This document shows positions 1-9,175 of a stretch of DNA of 64,000 nt, in pieces. The stretch is from Streptomyces griseoaurantiacus (GTDB taxonomy: Bacteria > Actinomycetota > Actinomycetes > Streptomycetales > Streptomycetaceae), in NCBI GenBank assembly GCA_014656015.1, contig BNBP01000008.1:74791-138790 (forward strand), read 5' to 3'. The notes beneath the pieces are model-generated. The model did no database searches. It was given only the letters and a program-made list of their open reading frames with translations, and was not told the DNA's origin. The translations under genes and the position numbers were made by a program. Each line of letters starts with the position of its first letter. The stretch's first letter is position 1.

Positions 1-39
1 CCGCCGCGCACCCCGGCATTTCACCGGGGTGCGCGGCGG
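1..39. terminator. Strong hairpin terminator after the HelY-type helicase
   Basis: A perfect inverted repeat with 16-bp arms (1-16 and 24-39) and a 7-nt loop lies 30 bases beyond the stop of the leftward helicase gene. A GC-rich stem without a clear U tract is usual for Streptomyces terminators. It may also stop transcription coming from the left of the window. Confidence 0.8.
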
Positions 40-69
40 TTCGGTCAGGCGCTCGGGTCCCTGCGGGCC

Positions 70-2877
70 TCAGCCCACCGAGGAGTAGGCCACCACTCCC
101 CGCAGCAGCCCCTCGACCGCCTTGCGGGCGTTCCTCGGCACCGTGGAGCCCTCGGGCACCGCGGCGGCCTGGATCTGCCCGAGCACGTCGATGACCTGCT
201 TGCACCAGCGCACGAAGTCTCCGGCGGGCATCTCGACCTCGCGCAGCACCTCGTCCAGACCCTTGCCGGAGGCCCACATGTGGGCGGCCCAGGCGAACCC
301 GAGGTCCGGCTCCCGCTGGCCGACACCCTCGGTCTGGCTGATCCGGAACTCCTCCTCCAGGGCGTCCAGCCGGCCCCAGATGCGCACCATCTCGCCGAGC
401 GCCGCCTTGGCCCTGCCCGAGGGCACCTTCGGCGCCATCGCGTCGTCCCCGGAGCGGGACTCGTACACCAGTGCCGAGACGCAGGCCGCCAGTTCGGCCG
501 GGCCGAGGCCCTCCCACACGCCGTCCCGCAGGCACTCGCTGGCCAGCAGGTCGAGCTCGCCGTAGAGCCGGGCGAGGCGCCGTCCGTGCTCGGTGACCTC
601 GTTGCCGCGCAGGTAGTCCAGCTCGGTCAGGAGCGCCACGATCCGGTCGAAGGTCCGCGCGATGGTGTTGGTGCGGCCCTCGATCCGGCGCTCCAGCTGC
701 GAGGTGTCGCGCAGCAGCCGGTAGTAGCGCTCGGCCCAGCGGGCGTGGTCCTCGCGGTCGTTGCAGCCGTGGCAGGGGTGGGCGCGCAGGGCGGTGCGCA
801 GCCGGGCGATCTCCCGGTCGTCGGCCGCCTGCGAGCGCTGCTTGCGGTGCCGCTCGACGGAGATGTGCCCGGCCTTGGTGCGCAGCGCGGAGGCCAGGTC
901 GCGGCGGGACTGCGGGGAGCGCGCATTGAACGACTTGGGGATGCGCATCCGCTCCAGCGCTTCGACCGGGACCGGGAAGTCGACCGAGGCGAGCCGCTTG
1001 ACCTGCCGTTCGGCGGTCAGGACCAGCGGGCGGGGGCCGTCGTGGTACTCCGTGCCGCGGTGGCCGTTCGTCCGCCCGGCCGGCAGCCCGGGGTCGAGCA
1101 CGAGGGCGAGGCCCGCGTACTTGCCGGTGGGCACGTGGATCACGTCGCCGGGGCGGAGCTTCTCCAGGGCGACGGCGGCCTCGGCGCGCCGCTGGGCGGC
1201 ACCCTGCCGGGCCAGTTCCGTCTCGCGGTCCTTCAGCTCGCGGCGCAGCCGGGCGTACTCCTCGAAATCGCCGAGGTGGCAGGTCATCGACGCCTTGTAA
1301 CCGTCGAGCCCCTCCTCGTTGCGCTGCACCTGACGCGAGATGCCGACGACCGACTTGTCCGCCTGGAACTGGGCGAAGGACGTCTCCAGCAACTCGCGCG
1401 AGCGGTGCCGGCCGAACTGTTCGACCAGGTTGACCGCCATGTTGTACGAGGGCCGGAAGCTGGAGCGCAGCGGATACGTGCGGGTGCCGGCCAGCCCGGC
1501 GAGGTGCTCGGGGCTCATGCCGCGCTGCCAGAGCACGACGGCGTGCCCCTCGACGTCGATGCCGCGACGGCCGGCCCGGCCGGTGAGCTGGGTGTACTCG
1601 CCGGGGGTGATGTCGGCGTGCTGCTCGCCGTTCCACTTGACGAGCTTCTCCAGGACCACCGAGCGAGCGGGCATGTTGATGCCGAGCGCGAGGGTCTCGG
1701 TGGCGAAGACGGCCTTGACCAGGCCGCGGACGAAGAGTTCCTCGACGACCTCCTTGAAGGTCGGCAGCATGCCCGCGTGGTGGGCGGCGATGCCCCGCTC
1801 CAGGCCCTCGAGCCACTCGTAGTAGCCGAGGACGTGCAGGTCCTCGCGCGGGATGGAGGCGGTGCGCTCCTCCACCAGGGCGCGCACCTCCTCGCGCGCG
1901 TCCTCGTCGTTGAGCCGGAGTCCGGCGTAGAGGCACTGCTGGACAGCGGACTCGCAGCCGGCCCGGCTGAAGATGAAGGTGATGGCGGGCAGCAGGCCCG
2001 CGGCGTCGAGCCGTTCGATCACCTCGGGCCGGCCCGGGGTCCAGACCCGGGAGCGGCTTCGGCGGTCCCGCTCGCGGTCCGCCTCGCGCATCGCGCGGCC
2101 GCGTTTGCGGTCGCGGTAGAGCGGGCGGGCGGCCTCCGTGCGGGCCAGTCTCGTCAGGTCCGGATTGACGGCCTTCTTCTGGCCCTCGCCCTCCTCGAAC
2201 AGGTCGTACATCCGGCGCCCGGCGAGCACGTGCTGGAACAGCGGCACGGGCCGGTGCTCGGAGACGATGACCTCGGTGTCCCCGCGCACGGTGTCCAGCC
2301 AGTCGCCGAACTCCTCGGCGTTGGAGACCGTCGCCGAGAGGGAGACCAGCGTCACCGACTCGGGCAGGTGGATGATCACCTCTTCCCAGACGGCGCCGCG
2401 GAAGCGGTCGGAGAGGTAGTGCACCTCGTCCATGACCACGTACCCGAGCCCGGTCAGCGTCTGCGAGCCCGCGTACAGCATGTTCCGCAGCACCTCGGTG
2501 GTCATCACGACCACCGGGGCGTCGGAGTTGACGCTGTTGTCGCCGGTGAGCAGGCCCACCTTGCCGCTGCCGTAACGGCGGCACAGATCGGCGTACTTCT
2601 GGTTCGACAGCGCCTTGATGGGCGTCGTGTAGAAGCACTTGCGGCCCTGCTCCAGGGCGAGGTGGACGGCGAACTCGCCGACGATCGTCTTGCCCGAGCC
2701 GGTGGGCGCGGCGACGAGCACGCCCTTGCCCGACTCGAGGGCCCGGCAGGCCTCGATCTGGAAGGGGTCGAGGCCGAAGTCGTACATCTCGCGGAAGGAC
2801 GCGAGTGCGGTGGCCTGCTCGGCAGCACGCTTACGGGCTGCCGCGTACCGCTCGGCCGGAGAGAGATCCTCTGTCAT
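70..2877 (-). CDS. helY: HelY/Mtr4-like DEVH-box RNA helicase
   Basis: This 935-residue protein is a superfamily 2 ATP-dependent helicase of the Ski2/Mtr4-like group found in actinobacteria. Motif I (APTGSGKT) is near residue 50, the Walker B box reads DEVH, the SAT-type motif III reads SLSATVSN, and motif VI is QLTGRAGRRG. The C-terminal third resembles the DSHCT domain. The start chosen is the ATG giving MTEDLSPAERYAA. An in-frame ATG 18 codons upstream is possible, and neither has a strong Shine-Dalgarno sequence. The gene follows tatC on the same strand, but a hairpin separates them. In mycobacteria helY, tatC, tatA, pafC and pafB lie in the same order. A role in RNA processing or turnover is inferred from the family. 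Confidence 0.93.
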   Translation of the reverse strand: MTEDLSPAERYAAARKRAAEQATALASFREMYDFGLDPFQIEACRALESGKGVLVAAPTGSGKTIVGEFAVHLALEQGRKCFYTTPIKALSNQKYADLCRRYGSGKVGLLTGDNSVNSDAPVVVMTTEVLRNMLYAGSQTLTGLGYVVMDEVHYLSDRFRGAVWEEVIIHLPESVTLVSLSATVSNAEEFGDWLDTVRGDTEVIVSEHRPVPLFQHVLAGRRMYDLFEEGEGQKKAVNPDLTRLARTEAARPLYRDRKRGRAMREADRERDRRSRSRVWTPGRPEVIERLDAAGLLPAITFIFSRAGCESAVQQCLYAGLRLNDEDAREEVRALVEERTASIPREDLHVLGYYEWLEGLERGIAAHHAGMLPTFKEVVEELFVRGLVKAVFATETLALGINMPARSVVLEKLVKWNGEQHADITPGEYTQLTGRAGRRGIDVEGHAVVLWQRGMSPEHLAGLAGTRTYPLRSSFRPSYNMAVNLVEQFGRHRSRELLETSFAQFQADKSVVGISRQVQRNEEGLDGYKASMTCHLGDFEEYARLRRELKDRETELARQGAAQRRAEAAVALEKLRPGDVIHVPTGKYAGLALVLDPGLPAGRTNGHRGTEYHDGPRPLVLTAERQVKRLASVDFPVPVEALERMRIPKSFNARSPQSRRDLASALRTKAGHISVERHRKQRSQAADDREIARLRTALRAHPCHGCNDREDHARWAERYYRLLRDTSQLERRIEGRTNTIARTFDRIVALLTELDYLRGNEVTEHGRRLARLYGELDLLASECLRDGVWEGLGPAELAACVSALVYESRSGDDAMAPKVPSGRAKAALGEMVRIWGRLDALEEEFRISQTEGVGQREPDLGFAWAAHMWASGKGLDEVLREVEMPAGDFVRWCKQVIDVLGQIQAAAVPEGSTVPRNARKAVEGLLRGVVAYSSVG

Positions 2878-2956
2878 CGTACTTTCGAGCGTACCCGGCG
2901 CCACCGACAACGGGCCGATCTTTATCGGCATACCCACTGCGAGCTGCGGAGACGGG

Positions 2957-2990
2957 GGCGGGCCCCACCGTCGTCCCGGTGGGGCCCGCC
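2957..2990 (-). terminator. Hairpin terminator after tatC
   Basis: Perfect 14-bp arms (2957-2970 and 2977-2990) with a 6-nt loop lie about 30 bases past the tatC stop and upstream of the helicase start. It should separate the tat transcript from the helicase gene. Confidence 0.75.
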
Positions 2991-3020
2991 TCCGTATCCG
3001 CTGTCTGTGCCCTGCGGGGC

Positions 3021-3971
3021 TCACGTCACGTCGTCGTAGCCGTTGACCCGTTCCGTGCTCGTCTGCTCGGGCAGGACACGGCCGGCCGTGACGGGCTCGA
3101 CCTCGTCGATGGACTCCGGCGTCAGGTCCAGCTCGGAGGCCTCGTCGTCGGCGGGGCCGGACAGCTCGCGGCGGCGCCTGCGCCGGTCGTTGAGCAGCGA
3201 GAAGGCCACGGCGCCGAAGTACAGCACCCAGATCGGTCCGGCGAGGGCGAGCATGCTCACCGGGTCGGTGCTCGGGGTGGCGACGGCCGCGAAGACCGTG
3301 ATGCCCATGATCATGGCCCGCCACCAGCCGAGCATCCGCCTGCCGGTGAGCACGCCGGTGAGGTTGAGCATGATCAGCAGCAGCGGCAGCTCGAAGGAGA
3401 GGCCGAAGACGACCACCATGCGCGTGACGAGCTGCAGCAGGTCGTCCAACGGCAGGAAGTTGTTGACGTCACCGTTCGGCGTGAACTCGAGCAGCACCTT
3501 CGCCGTGGTGGGCAGCACCTTGTACGCGAAGAAGGCGCCGCCGAGGAAGAGCGGGGCGCCGGTGAGGACGAAGGCGTACGCGTACTTCCGCTCGTGCTGG
3601 TGCAGTCCCGGGGCGACGAAGGCCCACATCTGGTAGAGCCAGACCGGCGAGGCGAACACCACGCCCGCGGTCAGCGAGACCTGCAGGGCCAGGGTGAACG
3701 GGGCGAGGAGGCCGTTCATCGTGATCCGCGCGCACTTGACGTCCTCGCTGGACTTCGCCAGTTCCTCGAAGCTCTGCCGGCACCCGACCGACTTCAGGAT
3801 CGGGTCCGTCAGGAAGTTGATGATGTCGTTGTAGAAGAAAGCGGCGACGACCGTCACGACGACGATCGCCAGCAGTGCCTTCGCGAGCCGGTTGCGGAGC
3901 TCGCGCAGGTGATCCGCGAGGGGCATCCGCCCCTCGGGATCCTTCTCCTTCTTGCGGGCAGGCTTGGGCAA
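3021..3971 (-). CDS. tatC: Twin-arginine translocase subunit TatC
   Basis: TatC is the integral membrane receptor that recognises twin-arginine signal peptides of folded exported proteins. The 316-residue product has the conserved cytoplasmic N-terminal segment MPLADHLRELRNRL and about six hydrophobic segments. It carries the typical FxxSFEELAKSSED-like first periplasmic region, the SPVWLYQMWAFVAPGL stretch and the FGLSFELPLLL stretch. It is longer than many TatC proteins because of an acidic, probably disordered tail after an Arg-rich stretch. The apparent start is TTG, 8-10 bases after a weak AGG element. The internal ATG at residue 16 is an alternative. tatA lies 48 bases upstream, so the two are probably cotranscribed. 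Confidence 0.95.
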   Translation of the reverse strand: MPKPARKKEKDPEGRMPLADHLRELRNRLAKALLAIVVVTVVAAFFYNDIINFLTDPILKSVGCRQSFEELAKSSEDVKCARITMNGLLAPFTLALQVSLTAGVVFASPVWLYQMWAFVAPGLHQHERKYAYAFVLTGAPLFLGGAFFAYKVLPTTAKVLLEFTPNGDVNNFLPLDDLLQLVTRMVVVFGLSFELPLLLIMLNLTGVLTGRRMLGWWRAMIMGITVFAAVATPSTDPVSMLALAGPIWVLYFGAVAFSLLNDRRRRRRELSGPADDEASELDLTPESIDEVEPVTAGRVLPEQTSTERVNGYDDVT

Positions 3972-4019
3972 CCCACGTCCTCATCTCGTGCGGCAGGCCG
4001 GGGGCGTCCCGGCCCTGCG

Positions 4020-4307
4020 TCAGCGCTTGGTCGTGTCCGAGGGCTCGGTCACCGGGCGGGAACTGCTCACGTCACCGGGGGCGGCCTGGATGGTGCGCTG
4101 CGCGGCCTCGGGGTTCTCGGGGTTCGGCGGGCCGGCCGGGGCGGCGGACGTCTTGCCCTCGTCCTTCATCGCCTTGGCCTCGCTCTTGAGGATGCGCGCG
4201 GACTTGCCGAGGGAGCGCGCCATGTCCGGAAGCTTCTTGGCGCCGAACAGCAGGATGATGACGACGAGGATGAGAATGATCTCGGGAGCGCCGAGCCTTC
4301 CGAACAT
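4020..4307 (-). CDS. tatA: Twin-arginine translocase subunit TatA
   Basis: This 95-residue protein has the TatA layout. A short N-terminus is followed by one transmembrane helix (residues 8-21), the FGAKKLPD hinge, an amphipathic helix with basic residues and a Pro/Ala-rich tail. TatA oligomers form the protein-conducting pore with TatC. The ATG start is preceded by an AAGG/GAG-containing ribosome-binding region. About 220 bases without a gene lie upstream (4308-4525) and probably carry the tatAC promoter. The window also encodes a likely Tat substrate, the molybdopterin oxidoreductase near 57.5 kb. Confidence 0.95.
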   Translation of the reverse strand: MFGRLGAPEIILILVVIILLFGAKKLPDMARSLGKSARILKSEAKAMKDEGKTSAAPAGPPNPENPEAAQRTIQAAPGDVSSSRPVTEPSDTTKR

Positions 4308-4525
4308 AAGTCTCTACCTTCTCACCGAGGCGGGCTGGGGGGGTGTGCTGTCGTCCGACTTCGGACAGGTGTCCGATCGTCGTCCGCAGCGATCGTAACG
4401 CCCAGGGGTAAACGCGAAGCAATCCCCGTGCGTACTCCCGATGCGGCCCGCGCCTCGTTCTTCGGGCCGCTGGCCAGACTACCCGCCAGTGCCACGGGGG
4501 TGACAGGGCCGACCCGCGCCCGCTC

Positions 4526-4711
4526 TCACAGCCGTTCGGCCGCCCGGCCCGCCGCCTTCTCCAGGTCGTCCGCCGCCCGCCCGATCCGCTGCGCCGCGAG
4601 GGCGACCTCCCGGCCCAGCCGTCCGGCCTCGAGGAACACCCGCACGGCGAACACCGCGAGCACCGTCAGCCCCACGAACCCCAGGGCCACCGCGACCATC
4701 GCCCAGACCAT
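4526..4711 (-). CDS. Small single-span membrane protein
   Basis: The 61-residue product has one N-terminal transmembrane helix (about residues 3-27) followed by a short charged, amphipathic tail rich in Arg, Glu and Ala. It starts 9 bases after the stop of the zinc-ribbon gene and is probably in the same pafBC transcript. I cannot assign a function. The layout resembles small membrane proteins that sit beside secretion genes, but the sequence is too short to say more. Confidence 0.7.
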   Translation of the reverse strand: MVWAMVAVALGFVGLTVLAVFAVRVFLEAGRLGREVALAAQRIGRAADDLEKAAGRAAERL

Positions 4712-4720
4712 GCCGGCCCC

Positions 4721-5089
4721 CTAGATCCGTCCGGCCGAGGCCGTGGAGTGCAGGCGCAGCGTCCGCACCCCGCCGCCGGTGAGCAGTTCCACGATCCGCT
4801 CCCCCGCCGGCTTGCGCACCGCCGCCCCGCACTCGGGGCAGGTGAAGGAGTAGAACGTCGTCCGGTCGCTCGCCCCGATCGCCAGGCGCAGCGCCCCGGC
4901 GCCCAGCTCGAAGCGGGAGCGGCAGTCCGGGCAGCCGGCCCGGAACACCACGTCGGCGACTCTGCGCATTCCGGCGAACGCCGTCCGCACCGACACCTCC
5001 GGCGCTTCCGACGCCGGTCCGTGCGCCGCTGCCGCACTTCCCGCTTCCGGCCCCCAGGCTGTCGTACCCGACCCCGCCGACGCGCTCAC
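4721..5089 (-). CDS. Small zinc-ribbon protein
   Basis: The 122-residue protein carries two CPxC knuckles (Cys53/Cys56 and Cys84/Cys87) about 28 residues apart, which should bind one structural zinc. The first 40 residues are low-complexity and probably disordered. The GTG start overlaps the pafC stop by 4 bases (GTGA), a pattern that suggests translational coupling to pafC. An in-frame ATG at residue 41, just before the ribbon, is an alternative start. No specific function can be given. Its place behind pafBC suggests a linked regulatory or nucleic-acid-related role, but that is inference only. Confidence 0.75.
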   Translation of the reverse strand: MSASAGSGTTAWGPEAGSAAAAHGPASEAPEVSVRTAFAGMRRVADVVFRAGCPDCRSRFELGAGALRLAIGASDRTTFYSFTCPECGAAVRKPAGERIVELLTGGGVRTLRLHSTASAGRI

Positions 5090-6249
5090 AGACCCTGCTC
5101 CTGCCTGTCGTACAACCCGTCCCGGGCTCCGTGGGCCGCGGGCACCGCGTCCTGCGGTGCCGCGCCGGGCGCCGTCGCGCCGTTCGCCCCGGAGCCGTCC
5201 CCGTACCCGTCGCTCTCTTCGCTCTTGTCGCTCTTGTCGTTCTCGCCGTTCTCGTCGCTCCCGGCGGCCTCGTCGTCGTATGCCGCCAGTGCCGCCCGCG
5301 CCGCCTCCCGCGCGCTCTCCGCCAGGTCCGTCGGCGTGACGATCCGCCCGTCCCGGCCCAGCCGGAGCGCGAGCCGGCGCAGCGAGGCCGGGTCGGGGGT
5401 GCGCAGAGTGATACGCAGTCCGCCGTCGTCCAGTTCATCGGCGCTGTCGTGCGGGTAGTACTCGGCGACCCAGCGCCCGCCCGGACCGACCTCGATGACG
5501 ACCTCGGGGTCCTCGGCCGCCGGCTGGACGAGTCCCTCGGACAGGTCCCGCAGCTCGACCTCCGGCGGCGCGGAGGGCTCGTCCAGGACGCGGATCTCCG
5601 CGACCCGGTCGAGCCGGAAGGTGCGGCGTGCCTCCGAGCGGCGGCACCACGCCTCCACGTAGGTGTGGCCGACGCTGACCAGGCGGATCGGGTCGATCTC
5701 GCGTTCGGTGACCTCGTCGCGGGCGGGCGAGTAGTAACGGATCCACAGCCGCCGCCGCTCGGAGATCGCCCGGTCTACGTCGGCGAAGACGCCGCCCTCG
5801 GACTCGAACGTCACCGAGAGCCGGGAGCTGGCGCCGGCGGCCTCGCCCGCGGCCGTCTCCACCTTGGCGGTGGCGCGCACCAGGGCCAGCCGGTCGCTCT
5901 CGCGCAACCCGGGGAGCGTCGCGACGGCGCGGGCGGCGACCAGCAGCGCCGTCGCCTCGTCGGCGGCGAGCCGCAGGGGCTCGGCGGCCTCCGCGCCCAG
6001 CGCCGCCGGGTTGTGCCACCAGATGCGGTCGCCGTCGGTGTCGATGTCGAGCAGGTCACCGCCGCGGAAGCTGGTGCCGCACATGGGCAGCACGTCGAGG
6101 TCGGAGACGAGCTCCTCCTCGGTGATCCCGAAGGCGCGGGCGACGTCCTCGATCCGGGCGCCCGGCCGCTCGCGCAGATACGTCACCAGGGACAGCATCC
6201 GCCGGGTCTGGTCGATCGCGTTCACCGGCCGGGCCGGCTTGCCTGCCAC
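5086..6249 (-). CDS. pafC: WYL-domain regulator PafC
   Basis: PafC is the second half of the PafBC transcription activator. In mycobacteria PafBC drives a RecA/LexA-independent DNA-damage response. The 387-residue product has an N-terminal winged HTH (MLSLVTYLRERPG through the IEDVARAFGI region). A central WYL domain includes the segment RRRLWIRYYSPARDEVTEREIDP, and a WCX-like C-terminal extension follows. The last 40 residues are acidic and low in complexity (Asp, Glu, Ser, Asn). The GTG start lies 5 bases after the pafB stop, and the downstream gene overlaps by 4 bases, so these genes form one operon. Naming rests on order: pafB precedes pafC, and both precede tatA and tatC as in mycobacteria. 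Confidence 0.9.
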   Translation of the reverse strand: MAGKPARPVNAIDQTRRMLSLVTYLRERPGARIEDVARAFGITEEELVSDLDVLPMCGTSFRGGDLLDIDTDGDRIWWHNPAALGAEAAEPLRLAADEATALLVAARAVATLPGLRESDRLALVRATAKVETAAGEAAGASSRLSVTFESEGGVFADVDRAISERRRLWIRYYSPARDEVTEREIDPIRLVSVGHTYVEAWCRRSEARRTFRLDRVAEIRVLDEPSAPPEVELRDLSEGLVQPAAEDPEVVIEVGPGGRWVAEYYPHDSADELDDGGLRITLRTPDPASLRRLALRLGRDGRIVTPTDLAESAREAARAALAAYDDEAAGSDENGENDKSDKSEESDGYGDGSGANGATAPGAAPQDAVPAAHGARDGLYDRQEQGL

Positions 6250-6254
6250 TGTCC

Positions 6255-7265
6255 TCAACGCCCCCCTCGGACCCCGGCCACGGCACGCAACCGGTCCACC
6301 ACGTCGGCCCGCAGTTCGGCCGGCTCCACGACCACCACGTCGGGCCCGAACTCGACCAGCCAGGCGTCCAGCCCGTGCCCGTACGGAATCTCCAACTCGT
6401 CCCAGCCGTTCCCGAGTTCCCGGGCCACGGTGGCCTTCGCCCGAAGGGGGTAACCGGAGCCGGACCGCAGCCGGATCCGCGCCGAGCGGTCGGTGATCTC
6501 CCCGGCCCAGCCCGCGACGGTCTCGCGCACGGTCACCGCGTCGGGGACGGGCGCGGTGAAGCGGCCCGCGCGGCTGCGCACCCGGCCGGTGATCCGGGAC
6601 AGCCGGAAGACCCGCTCGGCGCCCCGGTCGCGGTCGAAGCCGGCCAGGTACCAGTGGCCGCGCCAGCACTCCAGCGCCCAGGGCTCGACCTGCCGGGGTT
6701 CGGGGCGGGCGGCGGAGGCCTTGCGGTAGTCGAACACCACCGGGCGGCGGTCGCGGCAGGCCAGCATCAGCGGTTCGAAGGCGGCCTCGTGCACCGGGAT
6801 GCGCGGTTCCAGCGCGCCGTGCGCCTCGTAGGGGTCGACGTCCTCGGGGATACCGGCCGCGCGCAGCTTCTGCAGGGCGCCACTGGCCGCGCCGGCGAGG
6901 CGGGCCTGCTGCCAGACCTTGGCGGCCAGGCCGAGGGCGGCGGCCTCCTCGGCGTCGAGGGTGATCGGGGGCAGCCGGTTGCTGTCGCGGCGGGCCAGAT
7001 AGCCGACCTCGCCGTCGAGGTTCTCCACGGTCTCGATGACCAGGCCCAGCTCGCGCAGGTCGTCCTTGTCCCGCTCGAACATGCGGTTGAAGGAGTCGTC
7101 CGAGGTGCTCGGACCGCCGGAACCGGGGGCCGCGCCGTTGCCCGGCCCGAACGCCTCGACATAGGCCTCGATGGACTCGCGCAGCTCGCGCTTGCTGAGC
7201 GGCCGCCGCGTCCCGAGCAGACACAGCGCCAGGTTCATCAGCCGCTCGGCCTTGGCAATGGCCAT
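6255..7265 (-). CDS. pafB: WYL-domain regulator PafB
   Basis: This 336-residue protein has an N-terminal winged HTH (residues 1-75, including MNLALCLLGTRRPLSKRELR and the FNRMFERDKDDLRELG helix typical of PafB/YafY proteins). A WYL domain follows (ALECWRGHWYLAGFDRDRG and surrounding residues), then a WCX domain. With PafC it is expected to form the DNA-damage-responsive PafBC activator. The ATG start is preceded by a GGGAAGGG element. The gene is the first of a probable pafB-pafC-zinc ribbon-membrane protein operon. Two hairpins separate it from the FKBP gene upstream. The name says proteasome accessory factor, but published work on mycobacteria assigns transcription control, not proteolysis. 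Confidence 0.9.
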   Translation of the reverse strand: MAIAKAERLMNLALCLLGTRRPLSKRELRESIEAYVEAFGPGNGAAPGSGGPSTSDDSFNRMFERDKDDLRELGLVIETVENLDGEVGYLARRDSNRLPPITLDAEEAAALGLAAKVWQQARLAGAASGALQKLRAAGIPEDVDPYEAHGALEPRIPVHEAAFEPLMLACRDRRPVVFDYRKASAARPEPRQVEPWALECWRGHWYLAGFDRDRGAERVFRLSRITGRVRSRAGRFTAPVPDAVTVRETVAGWAGEITDRSARIRLRSGSGYPLRAKATVARELGNGWDELEIPYGHGLDAWLVEFGPDVVVVEPAELRADVVDRLRAVAGVRGGR

Positions 7266-7340
7266 CGACGCCCTACGCCCTTCCCCTATGTGCTTCTGAG
7301 CGACGACCGTACCGCTCCTTGGTCGCGCGACAAAAGCGGA

Positions 7341-7368
7341 GGGCCCACGCCCGCACGGGCATGGGCCC
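7341..7368 (-). terminator. Hairpin between the FKBP gene and pafB
   Basis: A near-perfect inverted repeat (7341-7353 and 7356-7368, one mismatch) lies downstream of the FKBP stop. A second inverted repeat (7411-7418 and 7425-7432) lies closer to that stop. Either could end the FKBP transcript before the pafB promoter. Confidence 0.55.
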
Positions 7369-7489
7369 CGAGTGATCGCGTACGGTCCCGGCTCCGGTCG
7401 AGGTCGTGCGCCGACCGGCCGGAACCGGTCGGGCACGCCCACCGCGGTGGGGGACGCCGTTCCGGCGCCGCCCGTCCCGCGTCACGGCC

Positions 7490-7864
7490 TCAGCGCACGG
7501 CCACCAGGTCGCAGACGAAGATCAGCGTCTCGCCCGGGCCGATCGCGCGGCCGGCGCCCTGGTCGCCGTACGCCAGGTGCGCGGGGATGATCAGCTGGCG
7601 GCGGCCGCCCACCTTCATGCCCTGCACACCCCGGTCCCAGCCCTGGATGACCTGGCCGACGCCGAGCTTGAACTCCAGCGGGTTGCCGCGGTTGTAGGAG
7701 GCGTCGAACTCCTCGCCGGAGGAGAAGGCCACGCCCACGTAGTGGACCTGGACGACGTCACCCGCCTTGGCCTCGCGGCCGTCGCCCTCCCACAGGTCCT
7801 TGATCTCGAGGTCGGCCGGCGGCTCGCCGCCCGGGAAGTCGATCTCGGGCTTGTCGATGCTCAC
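7490..7864 (-). CDS. FKBP-type peptidyl-prolyl isomerase, cytoplasmic
   Basis: The 124-residue single-domain protein catalyses cis-trans isomerisation of Xaa-Pro bonds. Family signatures are VQVHYVGVAFSSGEEFDASY, VIQGWDRGVQGMKVGGRRQL, IPAHLAYGDQGAG and the final LIFVCDLV strand. No signal peptide is present, so it should act in the cytoplasm. It follows the larger two-domain FKBP lipoprotein gene by about 90 bases on the same strand, so a duplication is likely. Its link with pafA next door is one of position only. Confidence 0.93.
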   Translation of the reverse strand: MSIDKPEIDFPGGEPPADLEIKDLWEGDGREAKAGDVVQVHYVGVAFSSGEEFDASYNRGNPLEFKLGVGQVIQGWDRGVQGMKVGGRRQLIIPAHLAYGDQGAGRAIGPGETLIFVCDLVAVR

Positions 7865-7953
7865 TTCTCCAGCTCCCGCATGTCGATAGGGCAGAACGCA
7901 GAACTACGGACGTCCACAGGACATCGGTGGACAGTCTCGCATCTTCCGCGGCG

Positions 7954-8961
7954 CTACATCGCCGCGAGGATGTCCACGGAGAACACGAGGGTGGAGTCCT
8001 TCTTGATGACGTCGCCGCCCGGCGGGGTGTCGCCGTACCCCAGGTCCGGCGGGACCACGAGGAGCACGCGGCTGCCGACCTTCTTGCCGGTCAGCCCCTG
8101 GGCCACGCCCTTGAGGACCTGTTCCATCTGGGGCAGCGCGAACTGGTTCAGCGACTTGCGCGCGTAGGTGGACTCGAACTTCTCGCCGCCCTTCCACACC
8201 ACGCCGACCATCTGCACCAGCACGGTCTGGTCCTTCTTGACGGCCGCTCCGTCGCCCTCGAGGACGTACGCCGAGACGAGCTTCTTCGGCGGGTCGCCCT
8301 TCGGGACCTTCACGGAGGGCTCCTTGCCGTCCGTGTTCGTGCCCACGGTGGGCAGGGCGGCGTCGTCCTGCGGGACCTTCTCGCCCTTGACGGAGCTCTT
8401 GGAGTTGAACGTCTCCTGGACGTCGATGACGAAGACGAGCGTGTCGGTGCCCTTGATGCCCGCCTGGCTGTTGCCGTCCTTGCCGTAGCCCCAGGTCGGC
8501 GGCACGGCCGTCTCGACGCGGCTGCCCGCCTTCTTCCCCGCGAGGGCGTAACGCCAGCCGTCGATGACGCTGCCCTGGGAGAGCTGGATGAGCAGCGGTG
8601 TCTTGCGGTCGTAGGAGTTGTCGAAGACCTTCGCGCTGTCCCAGATCTGGCCCAGGTAGTGGGCCTGCACGAAGTCGCCCTCCGCGACGGTGCGGCCGTT
8701 GCCCGCGATGACCGTGCGGACCGCGAGGTTCTTCGAGGGTTCGCCGCTGCCCTTGGCCACGGTGGGCTTCTCGCCGAACTCCTTGCCCGCGGTGATGGCC
8801 GGCAGCGGTCCGTCCACGATCTTCGGCGGCGGCGCGGCGGAGGGGGCCGACGCGGAGGGCGAGGCCTCCTCGCTCCCGCTGCCGGAAGAGTCGTCGCCGC
8901 AGCCGGCGAGCGTGACCAGCCCCGCGGGCAGGGCGGCGAGAAGGAGGGAACGTCGGCGCAC
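7954..8961 (-). CDS. Two-domain FKBP-type isomerase lipoprotein
   Basis: The 335-residue precursor begins with a lipoprotein signal: Arg-rich N-region, hydrophobic core and a lipobox ending LAGC with Cys21 as the lipid anchor. A Ser/Gly/Glu-rich linker follows. Two FKBP repeats are then visible. The first is around residues 80-190 (VQAHYLGQIWDSAKVFDNSY, IDGWRYALAGKKAGSRVE, PPTWGYGKDGN). The second is around 230-333 (VLVQMVGVVWKGGEKFESTY, LKGVAQGLTGKKVGSRVLLV, PPDLGYGDTPPGG). It should sit on the outer face of the membrane and help extracytoplasmic proteins fold. Several pocket residues in the second repeat differ from the consensus, so that domain may be weak as an enzyme. Confidence 0.92.
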   Translation of the reverse strand: MRRRSLLLAALPAGLVTLAGCGDDSSGSGSEEASPSASAPSAAPPPKIVDGPLPAITAGKEFGEKPTVAKGSGEPSKNLAVRTVIAGNGRTVAEGDFVQAHYLGQIWDSAKVFDNSYDRKTPLLIQLSQGSVIDGWRYALAGKKAGSRVETAVPPTWGYGKDGNSQAGIKGTDTLVFVIDVQETFNSKSSVKGEKVPQDDAALPTVGTNTDGKEPSVKVPKGDPPKKLVSAYVLEGDGAAVKKDQTVLVQMVGVVWKGGEKFESTYARKSLNQFALPQMEQVLKGVAQGLTGKKVGSRVLLVVPPDLGYGDTPPGGDVIKKDSTLVFSVDILAAM

Positions 8962-9175
8962 TTGGGTGCCTCAATCGATCGGTCTTGCGACGGCCTCACC
9001 GGCGGCGGAGCCGGGTGCCACGGACGGAAGTGCGCGCAACTCTACGACGTGAGAAGGGCGCCGCACGGTTAACGTGCGGCGCCCGTGTGGCGTTCCGGGG
9101 CCGGTTTCCCGCGCCCCCGCTCACCCGTCAGGTCTCACCCGGCCGGTCCACAGGTCCGGGCCCACGAGTCCGGTC

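Noticed and set aside
280..3039. Long plus-strand open frame (919 codons) opposite the helicase
   Set aside because: It is a shadow frame caused by high third-position GC. The minus strand has an intact helicase with all motifs, and the plus frame has no domain or ribosome-binding site.
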